NCBI RefSeq assembly: GCF_900083545.1
Contig: NZ_LT559262.1
Location: 1,955,673 to 2,019,672, forward strand
Reading direction: 5' to 3'
From: Alistipes provencensis
GTDB lineage: Bacteria > Bacteroidota > Bacteroidia > Bacteroidales > Rikenellaceae
Length of the DNA: 64,000 nucleotides
Every line of letters starts with the position of its first letter. The first letter of the stretch is position 1. Under the pieces are notes generated by a model. That model searched no databases. It was not told the origin of the DNA and saw nothing but the letters and a program-made list of their open reading frames with translations. Positions 58,576 to 64,000 of the stretch are shown piece after piece. A program made the translations under genes and the position numbers.

Positions 58576-59388
58576 TTAGAGGTAGAAGGCCATGCCGAGG
58601 CCGATCGAGAAGATGTTGACCTTGAAGTTCATCATGCTCGTGTTGCGCTTGCCCACGGTGACTTGGTTGTGAACCTGCTTGGCGTGGTTGTAGGTGATGC
58701 CCATCACGCCGACGTTCACTTCGACGGCCATGTTGTTGGTAGCGAAGGCCACGATGCCCGGCGAGATGCCCAGCGAGAGGGTGTAGCCCGTCTCGTAGGT
58801 GCCTTTCACGGGCGAGTCGTTGGCGAAGCGGGCCTGCGTGCCGCCGGCCGAGAGCGACATCTCGTTGAACAGCGCGAAACGCTTGTTGCGCCCCAGCGGA
58901 ATGTACTGCCGCCAGATCGCCGCCGCCGAATAGGTCTGGCGCAGCGCGTAGTAGTCCTTGGCCACGATGTTCGTGCCTGTCTCCGGATCGCCGAAATGCA
59001 GTTCGGCGTTGTCCAGCTTGAGCAGCGTCCGCGAGTAGATGAAGCGGCCTCCGAGGGCCATGTTGTCGCGGACGGCATAGGCGATCAGGGGGCTGATGCG
59101 GAACGTGTAGCCTTTCGAGTTGATGCCCTCGACGACCAGAAACTTGTAATTGTCGTTGGTGTGGGTCGAGTAGGAGGCCGTGCCGCCGAAGACCCACTGT
59201 CCCTTGGGGACGAACAGGTTGTGGGTGTCGGTGAGCCCGCGTTCGCGGCGCATTTCGTTGATTGTCTTCGGACGCATCTCGGCCGCGTCGGTGTCTCGGG
59301 CCGGGACCGTCTCTTGGGCGCGCAGGGCCTGTGCCGCGGCCGAGAGGCACAGCGCGAGGACGAGCGGGCGGATGAATAGTTTGCGCAT
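58576..59388 (-). CDS. Exported beta-barrel-like protein (paralog B)
   Basis: A 270-residue protein (start 59386-59388, MRKLFIRPLVLALCLS; the longer frame adds ten residues into the gap). Signal peptide ends about ALRAQE. Family-like strands: WVFGGTASYSTHTNDNYKFL, ISPLIAYAVRDNMALGGRFIY, FALFNEMSLSAGGTQARF, and the end FSIGLGMAFYL with a terminal aromatic-leucine pair. It resembles paralog A downstream. Together they may form barrels that carry the adjacent PCMD lipoproteins, which is inference from order only. Confidence 0.72.
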   Translation of the reverse strand: MRKLFIRPLVLALCLSAAAQALRAQETVPARDTDAAEMRPKTINEMRRERGLTDTHNLFVPKGQWVFGGTASYSTHTNDNYKFLVVEGINSKGYTFRISPLIAYAVRDNMALGGRFIYSRTLLKLDNAELHFGDPETGTNIVAKDYYALRQTYSAAAIWRQYIPLGRNKRFALFNEMSLSAGGTQARFANDSPVKGTYETGYTLSLGISPGIVAFATNNMAVEVNVGVMGITYNHAKQVHNQVTVGKRNTSMMNFKVNIFSIGLGMAFYL

Positions 59389-59405
59389 CGGATTGCGTTT
59401 ATTGG

Positions 59406-61535
59406 TTAATAGACCCATTCGAAATCGTCGACGTACATGACGTTCTTGGAACAGCCGTCCATGTAATCGCCGTATGCGCTCGTCGAGCAGGAGATGACCA
59501 GCGTGAATTTGCCTGTGGGTGCGGAGGCCTCTTTGTCGTAGAACAGAAGAGGGATCTCGGCGGGAACCAGCGAATTGCCTTCGGTCGATTCCCGGATGGG
59601 CAGGATGCCATACGCTATGATGGAACCTGATCCTTCGAGATTAGTTTGGTCAGCAGGGTTCCAGATGCCTGTCGGGGTACTTGTTCCCGATGTGACTTTA
59701 TGCTGCGCCGACCAGTCGACGATGCAGACGAATATCTGGCTGCAATCCTGTTCGCCGATGGCAAGTGGTCCGCTATGCGTGTTGACATCTATTTGGCCTA
59801 CTGTCGCGTGATACTTGACCGCTAAGGCCTTGGGACGAGCTGTGTATTCGTATTTCTGTCCGAACCCGACCGTGCCGGGTCCGAATGGCGAGGTGAATTG
59901 GAATGTTCCGTAGAACAGGTTGCCTGCGGCGAGCATACCTGCTGTGACGCTTGCGGATAATTTGGCACAGGCGGCACCATCGAATGTGGCCTGATTGCAA
60001 AGTTCTTTTTTTAGCGAGTTGTTGCCGCTGCCCCATGTCGTTGTTGTTGTATTGCCTGTCCCGAAGCAGGAGAGGGAACTGTTGTCCATGTTGCCGTCCG
60101 GAATACTTTGTCCTTCGGCCGTCGTGAAAGCGGCGGTGGTGTAAGTCGTTCCTCCGTCCAGTACAACACGGGATTCATAGCTTTTGCCGGCGGCTATGCC
60201 CGTGCCGGCTTTCGGCGTGTAGACGGTCAGCCCGGCATCGTTCGTCGATTCGGTCCACTCGGGTTTGTAGGTGGCGGTATAATAACCGCTTCCGTCGGTC
60301 GTTCCGGCCATGTCCTGCCACGCTTCGCCGTTTTTCAGCCCGAAGATGACCGTCGTGACATCCGGATCGGCCACCATGGCCCGCAGGGTGACGGTGTTGC
60401 TCCAGAGATCGTAATCGGAACTTTCGACCGGCAGCATTCCCTGCACGCGGAGTTCCGAGGCGACGGTGGTTCCGGCATCTTTCGAGTCGGTGACGTGGAA
60501 CGCGGCGGAGTGGCTGCCTGCGGAACATCCTGCGAAGAACGTTTCGGAAAGGGTTACCGTCAGGCTGAGGTCGTTATCCCTGACGGCGGTGATGCCCTCG
60601 GGCAGGTCGCCCAGCAGATCGTAGGTCTGTTCGCCGAACCGGAGTTCCGCGGTTTTCAGGGGCGCCATGGCCGCGAGTTTGTAGGTTCTCGTCCATATCT
60701 CGCCGGGGATGAAGCCCTGCGGTTGCGAGATGTCGAATCCGTCGCCCTCGACGGTGGGGGAGGGACTGAAGACGATCGTATCGTCCTGCTCGTCGGACGA
60801 GGTGTCGACCTTGATGACGACGCACTGGATGGAGCCCGGGCGGTCTTTCGAGAACAGGCAGGTGAAGACATACTTGACCCCGGCCTGAATGTTCTCCTGC
60901 CTGCCCTCCATGACGATCTCTCCGCGATCAGCGTGGGTGCCTTCGAAATGCCAGACGAAGGTCGTCACTCCTTCGGGCAGGGTGAAGTAACCCGTGGCGT
61001 CGGAGGTGTATTTCAGCGCCGGAACTGTCTCCTGCTCGGCCTTTTCTTCGTCGAAAGTGTCGTCGGCGACGATCCAGAAATGGAAATCCGTGCCGAAGGA
61101 CTTGGTCACCGAGGCGTCGAATTTCACCTCGGCGGCGGTGTTCTGCCGGGTGCATTTCACTTCGGCCACGGTCGTCTGTCCGGGGTTCACGGTGAAGGTT
61201 TCCTCGCCTTTGTAGAACCGCTTGGTGAACGAGGCGGGAACGATCTCCCCGGCCTCGACCGCGATGCGGTATTCCCCGGCGATGAGCTCCAGTTGCTTCA
61301 CATAGGTCTCGGAGGTGTATTTGCGAATCAGTTCGCTGCGCGAATTGTAGATACGCGCTACCAGATGGTCCTTCGGGTCGTACTCCCCGTCGGCCTCGGC
61401 GCGTGTGGTCGAAATATTCATTTCGAGCATGCCCGTGCCCGCTGCGGAATCCCCGTCGGCCGCCTCCCCGGAACAGGAAGCGACAGCGAGTGCCGTGCAG
61501 AGCAGCAGGGCGGCGTATGTGATATGCCTTTTCAT
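59406..61535 (-). CDS. DUF4493-PCMD surface lipoprotein
   Basis: A 709-residue lipoprotein (lipobox VASC near 20). Residues ~30-240 fit DUF4493 (GTGMLEMNISTTRAE, YKGEETFTVNPGQTT, VTKSFGTDF), a fimbrial/adhesin-like domain. Residues ~260-460 are two beta-sandwich-like parts, and ~470-709 is a PCMD domain (GQSIPDGNMDNSS to DDFEWVY) near-identical in pattern to that of the 561-residue protein. It is upstream of both barrel-like genes in the same direction. Probable glycan- or host-binding surface protein. Confidence 0.78.
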   Translation of the reverse strand: MKRHITYAALLLCTALAVASCSGEAADGDSAAGTGMLEMNISTTRAEADGEYDPKDHLVARIYNSRSELIRKYTSETYVKQLELIAGEYRIAVEAGEIVPASFTKRFYKGEETFTVNPGQTTVAEVKCTRQNTAAEVKFDASVTKSFGTDFHFWIVADDTFDEEKAEQETVPALKYTSDATGYFTLPEGVTTFVWHFEGTHADRGEIVMEGRQENIQAGVKYVFTCLFSKDRPGSIQCVVIKVDTSSDEQDDTIVFSPSPTVEGDGFDISQPQGFIPGEIWTRTYKLAAMAPLKTAELRFGEQTYDLLGDLPEGITAVRDNDLSLTVTLSETFFAGCSAGSHSAAFHVTDSKDAGTTVASELRVQGMLPVESSDYDLWSNTVTLRAMVADPDVTTVIFGLKNGEAWQDMAGTTDGSGYYTATYKPEWTESTNDAGLTVYTPKAGTGIAAGKSYESRVVLDGGTTYTTAAFTTAEGQSIPDGNMDNSSLSCFGTGNTTTTTWGSGNNSLKKELCNQATFDGAACAKLSASVTAGMLAAGNLFYGTFQFTSPFGPGTVGFGQKYEYTARPKALAVKYHATVGQIDVNTHSGPLAIGEQDCSQIFVCIVDWSAQHKVTSGTSTPTGIWNPADQTNLEGSGSIIAYGILPIRESTEGNSLVPAEIPLLFYDKEASAPTGKFTLVISCSTSAYGDYMDGCSKNVMYVDDFEWVY

Positions 61536-61557
61536 GGTGTACAGGCTTTATTTGACG

Positions 61558-63339
61558 TTAGGGCAGGGGATGAACGTAGAGCTGGAGGGTCTCCGTCGTT
61601 GTCTGCCCTGCCTTGTCGGTGATCGTGAGTTTGAAGTCGTTGTCACAGTCGTATGCGACCTGCTGCATCAGCGAGACGAACGGCGTGATGGAGATCGTCG
61701 GCAGAACGGTCTTGCCCGCAACCTCTTCGTTGACCGGGAAACCGAAACTGTTTAATACTCCGGCGACCTCTTCCGGGGTGCGGTCTCCGGCACCCGGCAC
61801 GTCGCAAAGGTCGAATACGGCGGGGATGCCTACGCCCAGCAGCTCTTCGGGTGTCAGTTTCGCGGATATGATCTCTACCACAAGCGATTGGATACCCGCT
61901 TCGGCCGTGATGTCGATGTCGATCGTTTCCCCGCCGAAGATTTGGTACCGCTGGCTGAGGTCGTGGTCTTTCCATACGACGGTCGGAGCTGCCGTGCCCT
62001 TGCTGACCTCGAGGCGAAGCTCCGCCGAGGTCGAGAGACCTTTGGCGTCGGTCATCGTGCAGGCGAAGGTGTGGGTGCCTTCGAATCCGGGGTTGGCGAA
62101 GAGCATCGGAATCTGGCCCGCGATGTCGAACTGTTTGGCCGTTGCACCGCGGAGCTTGTCGCCCAGCGGAAGCCCGAAGCCCGAGAGGATCGCATAGGCC
62201 GGGCCCTGCGTGGTGGTGCAGAGGTCGAGCGTGTGGGGAATCTGAATCTCCATGAGGGCGTCCATAAAGGCGGAGTTCGTCGACGAGAAGGTCAGCACGA
62301 ACGATTCGATGCCGTTGGGGGCGGAGAGATTCAGCGCGAAAGGCTCGGTGCAGTTGCCGTCGGCATCGAACATCGAAGCCGTGATTTGGAACGGCTGCGT
62401 GAGATCGTGGCCGGGCCATTCGATCACCGGGGCCATGGGGTCGGGACCCTCTTCATAGACCGGTTCCCAGAGGTTCGCCGTGCCGTCGATCGGAATTTCT
62501 TCGTCCAGTACGAAATTCTGGACCTTGATGTCGAATTTCATTTCGCCCTTGTCGGCGTAGGTGACCACGAGCGTGATCTTGCGCCATTGTCCGGCCTTGA
62601 CATTGGGAATCTCCTTGTTGAACTGGAGGGGCGTTTCGGGTGTGTCGGCGAAAGCTCCCGTCAGGTTGAACTGGAGCGTGTTGAGCTCCGCGAGGGAGGT
62701 GAAATAGGCCGCGCGCGCTTCACCCTTGGCAAAGACCATCGACTTTTCGCCCAGCGTGACCGTGGAAACCGTCGCGTCGGTGAGCCGGTCCGCGAGGTCT
62801 TTCGAGCAGGCGACCGTCACCTTGATGTTGTTCAGCGTGCAGACGATCTCCTCGAGGGGCGTCTCCTTGTCCTTTTCGATTGCGAAATCGCGCGTTGCGA
62901 AATAGACGGGATGTTCCCAATCGGCGAGTTCCGAGGACGGCTCCTCCGAGCGGACCTCCAGCGTATAGCTGCCCACCGGGAGTTCCATTTTGCCGTCGGT
63001 TTCGTCGGTTTCAGCCCGCAGGTTGGCATAGGTGTCCTTGTAGACCGGGGTGCCTTCGGCGTCGGTGATCTCGACGATGAACTGGTCGACATCGGGTTGG
63101 GCCTCTTCGGCGCGCGTCTTGGGCTTGACGGTCTCACCCGCCGTGTCGTCGGGCTGTGTCTCGGTCTGGTCGTCGTAGATGACGCGCATCGTCATGCCGG
63201 CCATCGACAGATAACCGTTGCCGTCCGTTGTCGGGGTGGTGCCGGGCTCCTTTTTATAGGCCGGGTCCTCGTTCACGCAGCCTGCCGCGAACAGGATCGC
63301 CGTTATGGCTGCCGTCAGGATGATGGAAAAAGTCTTCAT
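61558..63339 (-). CDS. DUF4493-domain surface lipoprotein with repeated sandwich domains
   Basis: A 593-residue lipoprotein (lipobox FAAGC, cysteine near 21). Residues ~40-280 fit DUF4493 (NGYLSMAGMTMRVI, VYKDTYANLRAE, NIKVTVACSKDLADRL). Two similar ~130-residue units follow. Each has a VIEWPGHDL or VVWKDHDL start, a helix-like TLDLC/VFDLC segment and a SGFGLP/NSFGFP turn (compare ~300-430 with ~435-590), so they arose by internal duplication. Likely extracellular adhesin. Confidence 0.75.
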   Translation of the reverse strand: MKTFSIILTAAITAILFAAGCVNEDPAYKKEPGTTPTTDGNGYLSMAGMTMRVIYDDQTETQPDDTAGETVKPKTRAEEAQPDVDQFIVEITDAEGTPVYKDTYANLRAETDETDGKMELPVGSYTLEVRSEEPSSELADWEHPVYFATRDFAIEKDKETPLEEIVCTLNNIKVTVACSKDLADRLTDATVSTVTLGEKSMVFAKGEARAAYFTSLAELNTLQFNLTGAFADTPETPLQFNKEIPNVKAGQWRKITLVVTYADKGEMKFDIKVQNFVLDEEIPIDGTANLWEPVYEEGPDPMAPVIEWPGHDLTQPFQITASMFDADGNCTEPFALNLSAPNGIESFVLTFSSTNSAFMDALMEIQIPHTLDLCTTTQGPAYAILSGFGLPLGDKLRGATAKQFDIAGQIPMLFANPGFEGTHTFACTMTDAKGLSTSAELRLEVSKGTAAPTVVWKDHDLSQRYQIFGGETIDIDITAEAGIQSLVVEIISAKLTPEELLGVGIPAVFDLCDVPGAGDRTPEEVAGVLNSFGFPVNEEVAGKTVLPTISITPFVSLMQQVAYDCDNDFKLTITDKAGQTTTETLQLYVHPLP

Positions 63340-63351
63340 ATTTCGTAATTT

Positions 63352-64000
63352 TTATTTGCTTGGGATGGCATCTTCGTTCAGTTCGATGTCTATTGGCCGG
63401 ATTTCGCCCTCACCCTCGCCGAGGATGATGTGCAGCGAGGCGCTGCCGGCATTCGACGCGTCGAGGGTGAAGATGTGGCAGGTGGCCGCCACGGTGGCGT
63501 CGAGCGTCTGGGCGGGGAAGGTGTAGAGCGGACCCTCCTTTTCGCCGTCTTGGCTCTGGCCGCGGGCCGTGCCCTTGAGGGTGAGCGTCGTGCCGACTTT
63601 CACCCAGATGCGCTCGGCGTCGCCGCTGCCGTCGGGGCGGAACGTGAATTCGTTGCCCGAACCGGTCGTGACGGTAAATTCCGCATCGTGGTAGAATTTC
63701 AGGAAAGCCTCCGTGGCCCGCACGAGGGTCTGCGATTTGGCGATGCGGGCCGTGATCTCGGCGGTGTTGACGCGGCGCGCCACGACGTCGAGGTCGGTCG
63801 TGCCGGAGAAATAGGGCTTGCCGGTTCCTTCTGCTTCGGGGTCGCCGTAATCGACGGCGATTTTATAGGGACCTTCGACGAAGACGTTCTCTTCGGCGTC
63901 GAACGCCGCGACGCTCTCCCACGAGCGGTCGAAATCGGCGCCCGTGATCCGCAGCGCGAACTCGCTCCCGGCCGGAGCCGTGATTTCGGCACGGGTTCCT
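63352..64000 (-). CDS. DUF4493-domain protein (C-terminal part; runs off the window)
   Basis: An open frame entering from beyond base 64000 and ending at 63352; at least 215 residues are visible. It has the DUF4493 pattern: APAGSEFALRITGADFDRSW, ENVFVEGPYKIAVDYGDP, KPYFSGTTDLDVVARRVNTA, and an IDIELNEDAIPS end. The true start is outside the window; the internal GTG at 63781-63783 is not the start. It leads the row of DUF4493/PCMD genes on this strand, with 12 bp to the next gene. Confidence 0.75.
   Translation of the reverse strand, partial: GTRAEITAPAGSEFALRITGADFDRSWESVAAFDAEENVFVEGPYKIAVDYGDPEAEGTGKPYFSGTTDLDVVARRVNTAEITARIAKSQTLVRATEAFLKFYHDAEFTVTTGSGNEFTFRPDGSGDAERIWVKVGTTLTLKGTARGQSQDGEKEGPLYTFPAQTLDATVAATCHIFTLDASNAGSASLHIILGEGEGEIRPIDIELNEDAIPSK

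Overview
The window reads as a chromosomal segment of a GC-rich gut Bacteroidales bacterium, most likely Alistipes or a close Rikenellaceae relative. The promoters follow the Bacteroidetes pattern (a TTG/TTTG box about 19-20 nt before TAnnTTTG). The gene families are typical of the phylum: DUF4290, DUF4492, DUF4923, DUF4252, DUF4493, PCMD, a putative porin, GIN-domain proteins, and an NADP-type glutamate dehydrogenase. Both tRNA genes lack an encoded CCA end. The genus is an inference from gene content and style, not from a marker-gene comparison.

Layout. 1-1065: partial aminotransferase, HU protein and tRNA-Ser(UGA). 1066-3860: a repeat-rich accessory stretch with a fused nucleotidyltransferase/HEPN protein and a strikingly AT-rich orphan membrane protein, with near-identical 81-bp repeats at 1381-1461 and 3644-3724. 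3861-10717: fabI, a DUF4492-cydA-cydB oxidase operon, and nhaC-gph. 10845-14299: a sigma-54 activator without a DNA-binding domain, DUF4290, and a TlpA-like lipoprotein without its CxxC. 14456-16601: lpxH-thyA-folA. 16678-22074: a five-gene heterodisulfide-reductase-like cluster plus a small membrane protein. 22204-29441: initiator tRNA, cysK, dsbD, a glycosyltransferase, a PfkB-family kinase and pfkA.

29662-35403: two divergent envelope-stress style operons. One holds three PspC-type proteins, a PadR regulator and a GIN-domain protein. The other holds an ECF sigma factor, its likely anti-sigma factor, a beta-barrel protein and a DUF4252 protein. 35608-39078: fumarate reductase/succinate dehydrogenase (sdhCAB). 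39210-43173: 5-formyl-THF cyclo-ligase, DUF169, patatin and gdhA. 43425-52122: nadE-DUF4923, pepT, an OPT peptide transporter, a MazG-like hydrolase, murF and manC. 52209-55865: pssA, a putative porin and a lytic transglycosylase. 55992-64000: a minus-strand locus of surface lipoproteins (DUF4493 and PCMD domains) with two paralogous barrel-like proteins in a mirrored arrangement.

How the parts fit. The metabolic theme is anaerobic menaquinone-linked respiration: fumarate reductase, cytochrome bd for traces of oxygen, an Hdr-like electron-transfer complex and DsbD thiol export. Added to this are amino-acid/peptide use (pepT, OPT, gdhA) and envelope building (lpxH, murF, manC, pssA). The most unusual item is the Hdr-like cluster: HdrC, HdrB, a short HdrA, a second HdrC, and a membrane protein fusing a cytochrome-b-like part to two CCG disulfide-reductase domains, in an organism not expected to make coenzymes M or B. 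The intergenic DNA is also notable, with at least four families of dispersed structured repeats, one of which carries a complete promoter. No CRISPR array, insertion-sequence transposase, integrase or rRNA gene was seen.
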